NCBI GenBank assembly: GCA_963717455.1
Contig: OY970336.1
Location: forward strand, 3,472,001 to 3,536,000
Reading direction: 5' to 3'
Length of the DNA stretch: 64,000 nt
DNA from: Bog-473 sp963717455
Lineage (GTDB): Bacteria; Actinomycetota; Acidimicrobiia; Acidimicrobiales; RAAP-2
The position numbers and the translations under genes are program-made. Positions within the stretch are counted from its first letter, which is position 1. Every line of letters starts with the position of its first letter. Of this stretch, positions 27,770 through 37,771 are shown in pieces. Below the pieces are notes generated by a model. The model was not told the origin of the DNA. It worked only from the letters and a program-made list of their open reading frames with translations, and did not search any database.

Positions 27770-28030
27770 AGAAGATCAGGGTCAGTCACGACGACTTCAA
27801 GGGCACCTGTGGCGCCCCGAGGATTCACAAGGAGCTTTGGGTAGCGCGAGGGCATGCGGGACGCGCCGACGTGACCAGGCTCATGCGCCAGACGGACCGG
27901 AGGGCAGCTGCAAAAGGCGCTGGCCGACACAATTTCGCTGACCCCCATTGCCGACTTGGTCCTCGACCTGATCCAGCGCTACTTCGGCCCGCCTACACGC
28001 CACGGCCGGCTACCTAAAGACCTTCGCGTA
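27770..28030 (+). pseudogene. IS3-family transposase (OrfB) fragment
   Basis: Plus-strand pieces HDDFKGTCGAPRIHKELWVA, VTRLMRQTDRR and, in another frame, PIADLVLDLIQRYFGPP match the HTH/linker part of an IS3 OrfB; the nested element at 36-43 kb has the same order (GGTYGAPRIHKELLHRH, KVTRLMRAAGLEGR, DPDAESARDLIQRHFGPY). Roughly 80 codons remain, with a frameshift near 27935 and no catalytic domain. A relic of a different, more divergent copy. Confidence 0.6.
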
Positions 28031-28048
28031 ATACCGAGCGGATCGGAC

Positions 28049-29040
28049 TCATAGCTCGAAGCCGGCGTGTCGGAAGAGGCCAGGCAGAGTTCGGGTCTCG
28101 CTCCCGATGCGACAGAGTCCGATGTCCACCTTCTCTCGGGCCTCGTCGATGGTGTCGGCGCAGCGGTTGGCGACTCTCGACCCTTGAGGTTCCTCCATAC
28201 CTGCTCGACACGGTTGAGATTGTAGGCAAGGCTGGGCAGCCGTTCGACCACGAGCCAGTGGCGCTGGGTGGCGAGGTCGTTGCTCATGGCCCGGCTGCGA
28301 TGTGAGGGGAGGCCGTCCCAGATGAGCGTGACCTCCTCTTGTCGAGCAGATCGTGGAGCTCTGTGAGGAACTCGACCAGCCGTTCGTTGTTGCAGGAGCC
28401 GGGGCTCATATCGAAGACGAGGGTCGCCTCCGAGCCATCGGGACGCGGACACAGTGCGGCGGACATCGAGAGGCGCTTCCAGTGGCTCATGCGGTTCCGC
28501 AGCACCGGCGCCTCGCCTCGTGGCGCCCAGGTGACCTCACCGAGGGGAAGAGACTGAACCCTCTCTCGTCTTGGAAGACAATCCACGACGTCCCGGCGTC
28601 TTGCGGTTCTTGTCCAGAGCCAGCGCTCGTTGACCCACGCCTCGAAGGCGACCTCGTCGCGCTCGGTGGTCTGGCCGGGCGCCGTCGGCTCCATCCCATG
28701 AGCCGCAGCACCTGCCAGACGTGCCCAGGGTGATAGCGCACGCCGGTCTCGTCCTCGATCGCCTCGGCCACCCGGGCGAGGTTCCACGGATCCGTCGAAT
28801 AGCGGTTGGCCCTCGCTCCCCGGCGCAGGGCCTTGTCCACCTTGTCCAGGTCCGCCTCGCTTAGCTTGGGCAGCCGTCCAGACCGACCGGCGCTCTTGAG
28901 GGCCGCTCCCCCGGCCGTCCACTTCTCGTGCCAGTCAGAGACCGTCTGATGAGCCGCGTCCAATTTCCCCGGCGATGTCGGCCTGGGACAGCCCTCCCAG
29001 CTCTCCCTTTGAGGGCCACTCCCCAGCCGCCCTGTCAAGG
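28049..29040 (-). pseudogene. IS630-family transposase relic
   Basis: Segments in three frames reconstruct an IS630 transposase. They are an HTH region (AHQTVSDWHEKWTAGGAALK, SGRLPKLSEADLDKVDKAL, RYHPGHVWQVLRLMGWSRRR) and the first catalytic strand SWIVFQDERGFSLFPSV. Next come WAPRGEAPVLRNRMSHWKRL, then VTLIWDGLPSHRSRAM (second Asp) and ERLPSLAYNLNRVEQVWRNL (catalytic Glu region), ending at TGA 28049. At least four frame changes occur. The gene is dead; no terminal repeats were identified with confidence. Confidence 0.75.
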
Positions 29041-29441
29041 TCGGCAGGTCCAACCGAAGCCCTGGTCCCGCACGCTGGACCCACCGTCGACCGCTCGGAA
29101 GCCGACGGTCAGTGCGTGCGGAAGGGGTGGCCACCAGATCCCAGGTCAGCGATTGGAGGTGCCACTCCCGGCTGAGATGGTTAGACACGGTGCCAGGCAG
29201 CGAAACGGCCCAGGGCCGACGGCATTGGTGGCCCTGGGGCTTGGCGGCTGACACCCATCCGGAAGCACTGGAGGAGCGGCGGGAAGATATTAAGTTGAAG
29301 AACATTCGTGCGTTGAAGGTTCCCCAGGAGACTTATGTCCTCGCGCTGAGGCTCGCCTCCTGACCCGCGCGAGCGTGCCCCTCGACCGAATGTCCGACAG
29401 CCAGCCAGCGATGGCCTTGTACCGCCCGGGCCGTCTCCACT
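29041..29441. other. Intergenic region upstream of wzx
   Basis: About 400 bp between the IS630 relic and the flippase gene. No gene seen; it should hold the flippase promoter. A poly-purine stretch AGAAGATATTAAGTTGAAGA near 29283 is the lowest-GC part and a possible promoter region. Confidence 0.35.
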
Positions 29442-31067
29442 GTGACTGAAGACGCCACTCCGAGCGACGAGGAGGACTCGGCCGACAACGGCTCCGAGTC
29501 GCCCGTCGCACCGGCGGGGGACAACGGCCCGGAACTGGCGGAGGAATCCGCCAACGCCAGCGGTCGCCAGCTCGCCCGCAACGTGGGATTCTCCTACGCG
29601 AGCTACTTCATCGGGCTCGCTTTCTCGCTCGTTCTGACGCGCGTGCTCCTCCACCATCTGGGAACGGCCCAGTACGGACTGTGGATCGTGCTCCAGGCCC
29701 TGATCGGGTATCTTGGCCTGCTCGACGCGGGGGTGTCGACCGCTGCCGTGCAGCGGGTCGCGAGGCTCATGGCCAAGAATGACCGGGAGGGTGTGGCCGT
29801 GGTGATCCGTACGGGGTGGGTCTTCTTCGCCGCCTCGGGTCTCGTTGCAATCGTCGTCACCGTCGTGGTGGCGCCCTTCCTCTCATCCATCCTGCACCTC
29901 GGGGACATCAGCCCGACAGTGGCCGCCGCCACCCTCGTCGTGCTCGGCCTGATGACCGCGGTCAGCTTCCTTCGATCGGTGCCAACTGCCGTGCTGTTCG
30001 GTTCCGGACGGGCCGATCGCACGATCCAGATCGGCATGGTCGCCCTTTTCGTCACTCAACTGGGGCAAATCGCAGTGGTTCTGGTCGGTGGCGGGCTGGT
30101 CGGACTCGCACTCGTCTCAACGGTCGGCGCGGCGGTGGGCCTCGTCCTGACAGTCCTGTCCGTCGGCCGAGCTACTGGGTCCTCCGTCCGCCACGGGCAC
30201 TTCGACCGCGCTGTCCTCGGCGACTTGCTCCGATTCGGCGGCCTCCAGACCGTCGTCGCCCTGGCGGGTGTGGTCTCCTATCAACTCGACGCACTCATCA
30301 TCGGGTTAATCCTTCCCGTCGCTCAGGTGGCGCCGTATAACGTGGCTCTGAGCACTGCCAACTTCAACCGGGCGATTTCCGCGCAGGGTACGGCATACCT
30401 CCTGCCCTCATACGCCCACTTCGAGGCAATGGGCGACCGGGATCGCCAGGCCCGCTACTTTCTGCGGTCCGTGCTCACCGGTATGGCTCTCTCGGCGCCG
30501 ATCCTCGTGGCTCTGGCCGCCTTCGGGGACCCCCTACTGACACTGTGGCTAGGCACCGTGCCCCCGCGGAGCTACGAGATCATGGTTGTCCTCGGATTCG
30601 TGACCGTGCTGCAACTGCCCGGTCACCAGTCCTTCCTCTTCCTCACCGGCGTAGGACGCAATCGTACGCTCGCGCCGTTGGCCGTCATCGGAGCCCTCGC
30701 CAACTTGGCGGGCAGCATCGCGGCCACGTTCTGGCTCGGACCTGTCGGCCCGGCGATCGGGTCCCTCCCGGTCGTGGTCGTACTCGAGTTCTTCGTGCTG
30801 CCCGTTGTGGTCTGCCGCCACCTGCGCATGCCAGCACGGCGCTATTTCCGCCAGGCGATCGCGCCCCTCGTCCCGGTCGTCGCTGTAGCCGCGGCCGCTG
30901 CGTTGGTCCTGGTACATTCCCTTCCCCATGCTCACGGCCTCCGTGCCGTGATCGGGGCGGGCGTTATAGTGGCCGTATCCTGGATCGTCGCAGCCGCCGT
31001 GGTCTCCAGACTCGAGCCGGATATTCGAGCCTCAGTCTGGCGGAGGCTACGCTGGTTCAGCCAGTGA
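29442..31067 (+). CDS. Polysaccharide flippase (Wzx/RfbX-like)
   Basis: A 541-residue membrane protein of the MOP superfamily. A hydrophilic acidic N-terminus (about 1-42) is followed by the diagnostic first helix RQLARNVGFSYASYFIGLAF and LTRVLLHHLGTAQYGLWIVL ('lar.LG...yGl'). Some twelve to fourteen helices follow, with LLRFGGLQTVVALAGVVSYQ and LDALIIGLILPVAQVAPYNV in the middle (the second-half start of Wzx proteins). Wzx moves lipid-linked repeat units across the membrane. GTG 29442 is the first start. GC-rich and fully intact, unlike nearby glycosyltransferases. The only flippase in the window, so presumably partner of the Wzy-like protein at 8.3-9.6 kb. Confidence 0.85.
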   Translation: MTEDATPSDEEDSADNGSESPVAPAGDNGPELAEESANASGRQLARNVGFSYASYFIGLAFSLVLTRVLLHHLGTAQYGLWIVLQALIGYLGLLDAGVSTAAVQRVARLMAKNDREGVAVVIRTGWVFFAASGLVAIVVTVVVAPFLSSILHLGDISPTVAAATLVVLGLMTAVSFLRSVPTAVLFGSGRADRTIQIGMVALFVTQLGQIAVVLVGGGLVGLALVSTVGAAVGLVLTVLSVGRATGSSVRHGHFDRAVLGDLLRFGGLQTVVALAGVVSYQLDALIIGLILPVAQVAPYNVALSTANFNRAISAQGTAYLLPSYAHFEAMGDRDRQARYFLRSVLTGMALSAPILVALAAFGDPLLTLWLGTVPPRSYEIMVVLGFVTVLQLPGHQSFLFLTGVGRNRTLAPLAVIGALANLAGSIAATFWLGPVGPAIGSLPVVVVLEFFVLPVVVCRHLRMPARRYFRQAIAPLVPVVAVAAAAALVLVHSLPHAHGLRAVIGAGVIVAVSWIVAAAVVSRLEPDIRASVWRRLRWFSQ

Positions 31068-31968
31068 ACGCGAGCATGACGGACATTGTGCCTGTGACTG
31101 CCGCACGAACCAAAGGAACCGTCCTGATGTACGGGGCCGTCACGCTGGCCGCAGAGCCTGGGCGACGATGCACCCTGAGCCGAATCGCAGTGCCCAGTCC
31201 CAGGCGGTGCCGCCCACTCAGCGTTGCCCCGAGGGCGACGCGCCCGTCGTTTCGCTCTGAGCTTCATCCCGGCGTTGGACAGGAGGAGGTCGGCGGCCTC
31301 GAAGACGGACGCGGCTAGCTCATCTCGAAGGAACTCGATTGATGTACCCGTGAGCGCGGCCCTGCCCTTGAGAGCATTGCCTCCGAAACGGGCCGCACGG
31401 ACGCGCGAGCCAGGGTTCGTGGGTCATTCGCCGCACAGAACCTCGAGCCCATAGGTCTGGTTCCAGCAGGAATGGGAAGAGCACCACAGGTCGGACTGAA
31501 GGGTCAAGCCGTGAACGTAGTCTCTCGCATCCGGGCCTGGTCGGCGTCGAACGAGGTCAGTGAATCGACACCTGCACTATCAGAACGCGCTGGAACTCAG
31601 TTAGCTTTTCGATCTGCACGACATGCGCGCCTTAAACGCGGAGCCCTCGGCATCCACAGCAGCACGCATCTCCGCGATCCCAAGCCATCATGTCCGCCTA
31701 CGACGCTCAAGACGAGAGTCGGGGCTCGACACGGTTGCACGATACCGGCGGGCCGGCGGGCACACTTATCGGTGCCGGTCGCCCGCCCTGGCAGTCGAGC
31801 TGGCAGATCCCTTGAAGGGGCAAGGCTTCGCTGGTAACCATTGGCGGCTAAATTTCTCATGTCTAATGAACTCCTTGGGAAGAAGCTCTCCACCGGCCCG
31901 CCCCCCATGTAACGGCATACGGGGCGGTCTTGACTGGTGGTTGATTCTGGGCGATTAGCCTCGGACGA
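31068..31968. other. 900-bp gap without recognised gene
   Basis: Neither strand contains a frame with family motifs. The stretch is GC-rich at the left and less so near 31850-31960, directly before the GT2 gene, where its promoter is likely. It may contain decayed sequence beyond recognition. Confidence 0.35.
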
Positions 31969-32940
31969 ATGCCCAGAGTGAGTGTGGTTACGCCCTGTTA
32001 CAACGGCTCCCGATACCTCGGCGATTGCGTGGCCAGCGTCAAGAGCCAGACGCTCATGGACTGGGAAATGGTAATCGTTGACGACGGAAGCACCGATGAC
32101 ACCCCCGACGTGGCCGACAGGCTCGCCGCGAGCGACGATCGGGTGCGGGTGATCCACCAGGCGAACCGTGGTGCTGCGGCCGCCCGGAACGTTGGAGCGG
32201 CGGCGTCGTCCGCCCCCTACCTTCTGTTCCTCGACTCGGACGACGTGCTCGCCCCGGCGATGCTCGAACGGACCGTCAGCTACTTGGACGCCCACCCAGA
32301 CGTTGCGATTGTCCACACGGGCCACTCGTATATTGGGCCTTGCGGAGAGAATGAGGGTGTCGAGTCGGGCGGTTGGCCGTGGGCCAGATACGCCCCGACC
32401 CGCTGGTGGGCTAAGCCGCTCCCGCAGAGCGAGCCAGAGACAACGTTCGCCGCGCTGTTCCTAGTGGCCGTGTTCCTGACCAGCCTGGCCCTGGTGCGGC
32501 GCTCCAACTTCGAGCAGACGTCCGGCTGGGATGAGGACTTCGGGCAAGGTTGCGAGGACACCGATTTGTGGTTGGCAATCGCGCTGACCGGCCGAATCCA
32601 TCTGCTGCCCGAGCCACTGGTCTTCTACCGCCGACACCCGGAACAGTGGACAACCAGTCCAGGCGCGTTCGAGCGGCAGTTCAGGAAACTGCACGATAAG
32701 TGGGCCGACCTCGACTTGTCGGCGGAAGATGCCCGAGTGGTGGCTGAGGCGAGATGGTTCCGCGAGCACCGGTTCATTCCCGAGCGCAAGATGAAAGACG
32801 CTGTCCGGCTAGCCCGCCAGGGAATGGTTCTCAGGGCGAGTCGAGCGGCGCTCGGCGCGGCGCGCGCCTACCGGCCGCAGAAGCCGCCACGTTCGACGCT
32901 GCCTTCGACAGAACCCACGAGCATCACGCGGAGGGCGTGA
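31969..32940 (+). CDS. Glycosyltransferase family 2
   Basis: A 323-residue GT-A enzyme. MPRVSVVTPCYNGSRYLGDC and VIVDDGSTDDTPDVADRLAA form the nucleotide-binding half, and RNVGAAASSAPYLLFLDSDD ends in the DXD-type metal site. TSGWDEDFGQGCEDTDLWLA is the catalytic-base ED motif, followed by a helical tail. ATG 31969 is clear. It is an inverting transferase of unknown sugar. It lies between the flippase and the IS1182 element; its C-terminus looks natural and not truncated. Confidence 0.87.
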   Translation: MPRVSVVTPCYNGSRYLGDCVASVKSQTLMDWEMVIVDDGSTDDTPDVADRLAASDDRVRVIHQANRGAAAARNVGAAASSAPYLLFLDSDDVLAPAMLERTVSYLDAHPDVAIVHTGHSYIGPCGENEGVESGGWPWARYAPTRWWAKPLPQSEPETTFAALFLVAVFLTSLALVRRSNFEQTSGWDEDFGQGCEDTDLWLAIALTGRIHLLPEPLVFYRRHPEQWTTSPGAFERQFRKLHDKWADLDLSAEDARVVAEARWFREHRFIPERKMKDAVRLARQGMVLRASRAALGAARAYRPQKPPRSTLPSTEPTSITRRA

Positions 32941-33067
32941 GGGCATCCAAGGCAAGCGATCGGCGCCGCTTTCCGCTAGGAGCGTGAGTCGGAATCGGCC
33001 AACGGGATCGGTCTGACGCCTGAGATCTGAGGTCCGGTCGCTCACGGGCCGGCTTCGGCATCACAAA

Positions 33068-34679
33068 TGGGTCCCGGTGGCCTCTGGCGGATGAGTGACG
33101 GCTGCATCCGACGTCGGTGGATCCCTCCCTATGCGCCCGCCTGGGCCAACTTTCTCAAGTTGTGGCAGAGCACGTGCAGGGCCCACTCACCTTGTGCACC
33201 CTCAAGGCCGCGTAGACGGAGGAACCCGGCGCGTTGTCGGACCTTCATTTGTCCGAAGACCGGCTCGACGATGGCCTTGCGTCTGGCGTAGTCGGCCCGT
33301 CCCGCCTTGGTGCGCAGCCGGCGTGCCATCTTCTCCTTCACCGTGGCGTCTCTTGGGATAGGACCCCTCGGTGCGGGCGACACCCGATCGTCATGTCTGA
33401 TGCGCCCGGTGGCGATCAACACGTCGACGCCGGCGTCGGTGGCATCGTTCACGTTCGCCTCTGAGAAGTAGCCGGCGTCGGCGATGAGCGTGTCGGGGTT
33501 CTCGTCGATGTCCGCGGCGCCGAGGTTGACTTCGGTGGCCTCGATCATCTCGATGAGGTGCGGGGCGTCGGCGGCCTGGTTGGACACCGAGTGGGCCAGG
33601 ACCACCTGGGCCTCCTCGTCGACCACGGCCTGGGCGTTGAAGGCGTAGTGGAATCCGTCGGTCGTCTTCATCATCCGTGACTCGGGGTCGGTGAAGTTGC
33701 GCTGGGCCCGCCCATCGGGCTTGGCTCTCGCTGCCGCGTCGTCACCGGCGGCCCGGGCCTCGTGCTCGGAGGCGCCGTGCCCTGTGGCCTTGTGCTGGGC
33801 TTTTGTGGCGGCCTTGTCCCTCGCCTCGGCTTCTATGGCCTCCTTGGCCGCGCGCAGCTTGGCCAGGCGACCCTCCTTGGTGGCCAACTCGGGCGGGAGC
33901 TCGTCACCGCGGCGGTCCTCACCGAACGCTTCGTCTTCGGCCGCGTCGGTGGCCTCGGCCTCGGCCAGCATGGCCGCCACCTGGGCCTCGAGCTCAACGA
34001 TCCGCGGTCCCATCCGGTCATGGCTCATGGCCTTGTGCTTACTCGCCGAGGCCCGCAGCTTGGTGCCATCGAGGGCGACGCGGCCAAGGCGCACCAGTCC
34101 CGCTTGTGCGCACAGGGCGAGCACCTGGACGAAGAGGGCATCGATGGCGCCCAGGTGGCGACGCCGGAACCGAGAGATGGAGCGGTAGTCCGGAGCCGTG
34201 TTGGCACTCAGCCAGCGGAAGGCCACGTCGACATGGCAGCGCCGCTCCATCTCCCGCGAACTGGTGACCCCGGTCGAGTAGGCGAAGAGCAGCAGCTTGC
34301 ACATCATCGTCGGGTCATAGGGCGGCGCACCCACCGCCTCGGTGTAGGAGTCGTAGATGACCGAGAGGTCCAACATGTCCTCGACCACCTCAGAGATGAA
34401 CCGGGCCTCGTGGTTCTCGGGTAGCCAGTCTTCGAGGGAGGGTGGGAGGAGGAAGGACTGGGACTGGTCGTAGTGGCGGAAGCGCTTATTCACCCCGGCC
34501 GGGACCTTCTCGGGGCGCCCGACCGGCTGCCCTTCCACCTCGAAGAGCTTGTCGCCGACCCGATCGTTCGCCATGGGCAAATTCTCCCAAAACCGCAGGA
34601 GAATCGCGAATCGACGGTCGCCTCCCACCCCGGGAAAGGGTCGATCAGTCCTTGGGCGTCACTGGCGGGTTCTGACCCA
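33068..34679 (-). mobile_element. IS1182-family insertion sequence
   Basis: One transposase gene fills the element. Candidate ends are TGGGTC at 33068 and its complement GACCCA at 34674-34679; similarity between ends fades after the first bases, so boundaries are approximate. No target duplication was identified. Confidence 0.55.
33129..34574 (-). CDS. IS1182-family DDE transposase
   Basis: A full-length transposase (482 residues from ATG 34574, MANDRVGDK; an upstream in-frame start at 34628 is less likely). The N-terminal domain has HEARFISEVVEDMLDLSVIY and YDPTMMCKLLLFAYSTGVTS. The catalytic core includes VALDGTKLRASASKHKAM (first Asp), a long Ala/Glu-rich coiled insertion (about 190-270), FHYAFNAQAVVDEEAQVVLA, LIADAGYFSEANV (second Asp) and RRKAIVEPVFGQMKVRQRAG (Glu). 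No frame disruption, so it may be active, in contrast to the other solitary IS elements here. Confidence 0.88.
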   Translation of the reverse strand: MANDRVGDKLFEVEGQPVGRPEKVPAGVNKRFRHYDQSQSFLLPPSLEDWLPENHEARFISEVVEDMLDLSVIYDSYTEAVGAPPYDPTMMCKLLLFAYSTGVTSSREMERRCHVDVAFRWLSANTAPDYRSISRFRRRHLGAIDALFVQVLALCAQAGLVRLGRVALDGTKLRASASKHKAMSHDRMGPRIVELEAQVAAMLAEAEATDAAEDEAFGEDRRGDELPPELATKEGRLAKLRAAKEAIEAEARDKAATKAQHKATGHGASEHEARAAGDDAAARAKPDGRAQRNFTDPESRMMKTTDGFHYAFNAQAVVDEEAQVVLAHSVSNQAADAPHLIEMIEATEVNLGAADIDENPDTLIADAGYFSEANVNDATDAGVDVLIATGRIRHDDRVSPAPRGPIPRDATVKEKMARRLRTKAGRADYARRKAIVEPVFGQMKVRQRAGFLRLRGLEGAQGEWALHVLCHNLRKLAQAGA

Positions 34680-35118
34680 CGCTCCTAGGTCGGCGACGAG
34701 ACACGACGTCTTCGTGACGCTGTCGCCGTTGGCGGCAGGCCGGATGGCCGAGGGCATGGGCGATGATGGTCTTGACCACCTCGACGGGGTCGGGAGGATG
34801 ACCGATTCCTGAACCTCGACGAGGCGCGGGGTGGGCGAAATCGCGGATCCGCGCGGCGCGACCTGGGGTTGTAGGCGAAGGTAAGGATACAGTGTTCCTC
34901 GCTGTCTGCGAGGAGCTGGGGGATTAACGAACTAAAGAGCCGAGGCCTGTTCGTGATTGTCGAAAGCCGACCTCGGCCCCGAGTTCATCGGGGTAACTGC
35001 ATTGCGAGCCAGAGTGGGTACACGGCTCACTCGGTGGCGTCCCACGCGAAGATCCTCCCTTTGCCATGTCGCGCACCTCAAACAGGTAGAAACCCCATGA
35101 GCCTCTCGGAGCAACGCG
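34680..35118. other. Intergenic, nothing recognised
   Basis: About 440 bp between IS1182 and a frameshifted methyltransferase. No coding signature on either strand. Confidence 0.35.
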
Positions 35119-35852
35119 CTAGCCCCGGCACACAGTGACTACAGGTGATCCCGTATTTCGCAACTTCACAATGAGAGAATGCCCGAGGCGACGAGTCCGA
35201 AACCTGGGCGATTTCAGGCTCAGTCGTCGACGGATCTTCGGCAACGGCAGGCGTCCGACGTTGTAGGTCTCGGACTCAAGGGTGAGACCGGTGCGTTCGC
35301 ACATTCGGACAATCTGCTGAAGGCTCACCGGGCAGATGTGACCATTGACCCGATAACTGTAGTCGTCGAATTCTTCATGCCAACCTCTTAGCACCAGCTC
35401 AAGCTTTGACGCGATGCTAAGAACGTTAGGTTAGGAGTCGTGATTATTGCGAACCCGTTCGGCCGAAGGCAGCGAGCGATCTCCCGGATGAGACGCAGGG
35501 GTTCCTCCAGGTGCTCGATGACCTCGATCGCCACGATTCCGCCACAGCTTGCAGAGCTAATAGGAAGCCCGTCTCCGAGGTTTGCCTGAACGAAAGGAGC
35601 CGTGGAATGTACGTAGTCGTCGGGGTCAATGTCGATGGCGATAGTTCGGTAACTGTGCGACTCCAGCACGTAGGTAAAGTTTCCCCTCCCAGCTCCGATG
35701 TCCAGCACCAGCGACCCGTCGGGCTCGTCCAGGAGGTTGGCGACTACAAGGTGGGTATTCACACCGGCAGCTCCAGTCGGGTCGATCAGTTCCTCCGCCA
35801 TGAATGCCATCCACGCATTATCCACGATCCGATGAGAGCGAGACCTGACCAC
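35119..35852 (-). pseudogene. Class I methyltransferase with a frameshift
   Basis: Part one (35852-35388) carries GSLVLDIGAGRGNFTYVLES (motif I), TIAIDIDPDDYVH (motif II), GIVAIEVIEHLEEPLRLIRE (motif IV, 'E.ieHl.') and LRPNGFAIITTPN (motif VI). The frame shifts near 35400. The next frame continues as LELVLRGWHEEFDDYSYRVN, GHICPVSLQQIVRMCERTGL and a basic tail to 35119. This is the normal layout of UbiE/Methyltransf_11-type sugar methyltransferases of about 245 residues. One indel separates the halves; part one still contains the whole SAM-binding core. Confidence 0.7.
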
Positions 35853-36191
35853 GCCGGAGTCTGGGAGCCAGCATCACTACCCCTCCACCAAAGGGGCAGC
35901 AAGTCTCCCCCTCCGTACGGAGCGGGGTGAAAATCTTGAGTTGCATGTCTTCCCGCTCATAGGTCGAAGTATGCTGACTAGTCTGGGCCATAGACGAGGT
36001 GTTGCGTCGTCGCGGTGGCAACGCTCGACGTTTGCGCGCGGACCGCATGGCGAGCGTCGTCGACCCGCGCTTGGGCATCCTTCAGGCCAGCTTCGTCCCC
36101 CGTGGCCAAGCACTACCGCTGCAGGGTCGTGGCCTGCCCTCCGAGGCGGGGTGGGCTTGATCCGGTTTGACGGACAGGTTGGTTGTGTTGA

Positions 36192-36668
36192 TTATGCCGC
36201 CTGAAGGTCGGCGTTGTGGTGGACAGCTTCGTATTGGGCGGGGCTGAGGTAGCCGAGCGTCGAGTGCAGCCGACGGGTGTTGTACCAGCCCTCGATGTAC
36301 TCGAAGAGAGCGCGTCGAAGTCCAGTCCTCGTCGGCCATGCGCGCGTGTCGATGAGCTCGCGCTTGATGGTGGCGAAGAACAACTCGGCGACCGCGTTGT
36401 CCCAACATTCACCCTTGCGACCGACCGAGAGGACGACGCCGTTGGCCCGGGCCAATTCGGCGAAGTCACCGCTCGTATATTGACCGCCCCTGTCCGAATG
36501 AAAAATGACGCCCTCTTCGGGTGCACGGTTGGCGAACGCCATGGCGAGGGCGTCTTCGACGAGTTCGGTGCGCATGTGATCGGCCAATGCCCAGCCGACC
36601 ACCCGGCGAGACGCCTGATCGATGACGGTGGCCAGGTAGGCCCAGCCCTCCCACGTCGAGACGTAGGT
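36192..36668 (-). pseudogene. IS3 orfB, catalytic C-terminal part
   Basis: This part of the integrase-core transposase reads TYVSTWEGWAYLATVIDQAS, VVGWALADHMRTELVEDALA, GVIFHSDRGGQYTSGDFAEL (second Asp), GRKGECWDNAVAELFFATIK (Glu) and the terminal WYNTRRLHSTLGYLSPAQYE. It is cut off from its N-terminal part by the RIT element and has no own start, so it cannot make a transposase. The sequence itself shows no other damage, which points to a recent interruption. Confidence 0.9.
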
Positions 36669-36693
36669 GTTATGTGCAGCTCTCCATAACACG

Positions 36694-36726
36694 TATTCGG
36701 CTCAGTTCCCGGTTATGTGCAGTCGC
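36694..36726 (+). repeat. RIT left terminal inverted repeat (33 bp)
   Basis: Begins TATTCGGCTCAGTTCCCGG and ends TTATGTGCAGTCGC. It is identical over 33 bases to the reverse complement of 42656-42688. Confidence 0.95.
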
Positions 36727-36853
36727 TCAGCTGCAACGGAACCCTTGGCCTGGATGAGGGCGATTGATGTCAGCCTGAGGGCGACCAGGAGCTGCACATA
36801 ACGGCAGGCTCCTTGCCGGTCCGGCCATCGGGTCGGAGGACAAGGAGGAGCTG

Positions 36854-37771
36854 ATGTCGGTCGACTCATCTTGGACGAGGGAAGAGGCGCTTGCCGCCTT
36901 CGATGACCATCTGCGGCGAGCACGCGGTGTCTGTGCGGGCACCCGCGCCAACTACACCCGGTGGGTCCGGGCGTTCTTGGTGGAGCGCTTCCCTGACGGG
37001 CACGTACTGGTCGAGGAGCTCGGCGCTCGAGACGTCGTCGGGTTCATCAGCGCGGCATCGTGTCGCTATCAGCCAAAGACTTTGGAGTTGGTGGCGACGT
37101 CGTTGCGTTCTTTCTTCCGGTTCCTTCGCACCCAGGGCCTGGGTGCGAGTGGCCTTGAGGACGCCGTGCCGATGGTGCCGCACCGACGGAGCGGTCTTGT
37201 CCGACATCTGGACTCGCAGGCCTTCGGCGAGCTCATCGCCTCGTTGGACGCCTCATCGGCCCGCGACCTGCGTGACCGGGCGATCATCTTGTGCATGGCC
37301 CGCTTGGGCCTCCGGGTCAGCGAGGTCTGCCGGCTCGAGCTCGACGACATCGACTGGCGCCAGGGAGTGGTCTCGGTGCGCACTCGCAAGACTGGCCATG
37401 GCGCGCGCCTTCCTATCCCTGTCGAGGTGGGGCACGCGCTGGCCGAGTACCTCGAGCATGGCCGGCCCGACAGCACGGTGCGCGAAGTGTTCGTGCTGCT
37501 TCGCCTGCGCCGAGGTGCTCCGATCAGCGCGAGCATCGTGGGGCGAGCGGTGCAAAGGGCGCTCGAGCGGGCCGGGATCGACGCGCCCACCCGCGGCGGG
37601 AACCTGCTGCGCCACTCGATGGCCACCGAGCTGCAGGCCCGAGGCGTCCGCTTGGTCGAGATCGCCGGTTTGCTCGGACACACCGAGCTCGCCACCACTC
37701 GGATCTACGCAGCTGTCGATGTCGATGCCCTTCGTGAGGTGGCGCTGCCGTGGCCGGGGAGGGCGTCATGA
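36854..37771 (+). CDS. Tyrosine recombinase RitA
   Basis: A 305-residue phage-integrase-family recombinase, first of the trio, with an AAGGAGGAG ribosome site before ATG 36854. The core-binding domain occupies about 1-110. Catalytic parts are MARLGLRVSEVCRLELDD (Arg I), TRKTGHGARLPI (Lys), GGNLLRHSMATEL (Arg II and following His; the usual first His of HxLRH is Asn here), GLLGHTELATTRIYA (His/Trp position and the nucleophile Tyr). The stop overlaps the ritB ATG (ATGA). In RIT elements all three recombinases are kept in this order and are thought to act together. Confidence 0.88.
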   Translation: MSVDSSWTREEALAAFDDHLRRARGVCAGTRANYTRWVRAFLVERFPDGHVLVEELGARDVVGFISAASCRYQPKTLELVATSLRSFFRFLRTQGLGASGLEDAVPMVPHRRSGLVRHLDSQAFGELIASLDASSARDLRDRAIILCMARLGLRVSEVCRLELDDIDWRQGVVSVRTRKTGHGARLPIPVEVGHALAEYLEHGRPDSTVREVFVLLRLRRGAPISASIVGRAVQRALERAGIDAPTRGGNLLRHSMATELQARGVRLVEIAGLLGHTELATTRIYAAVDVDALREVALPWPGRAS

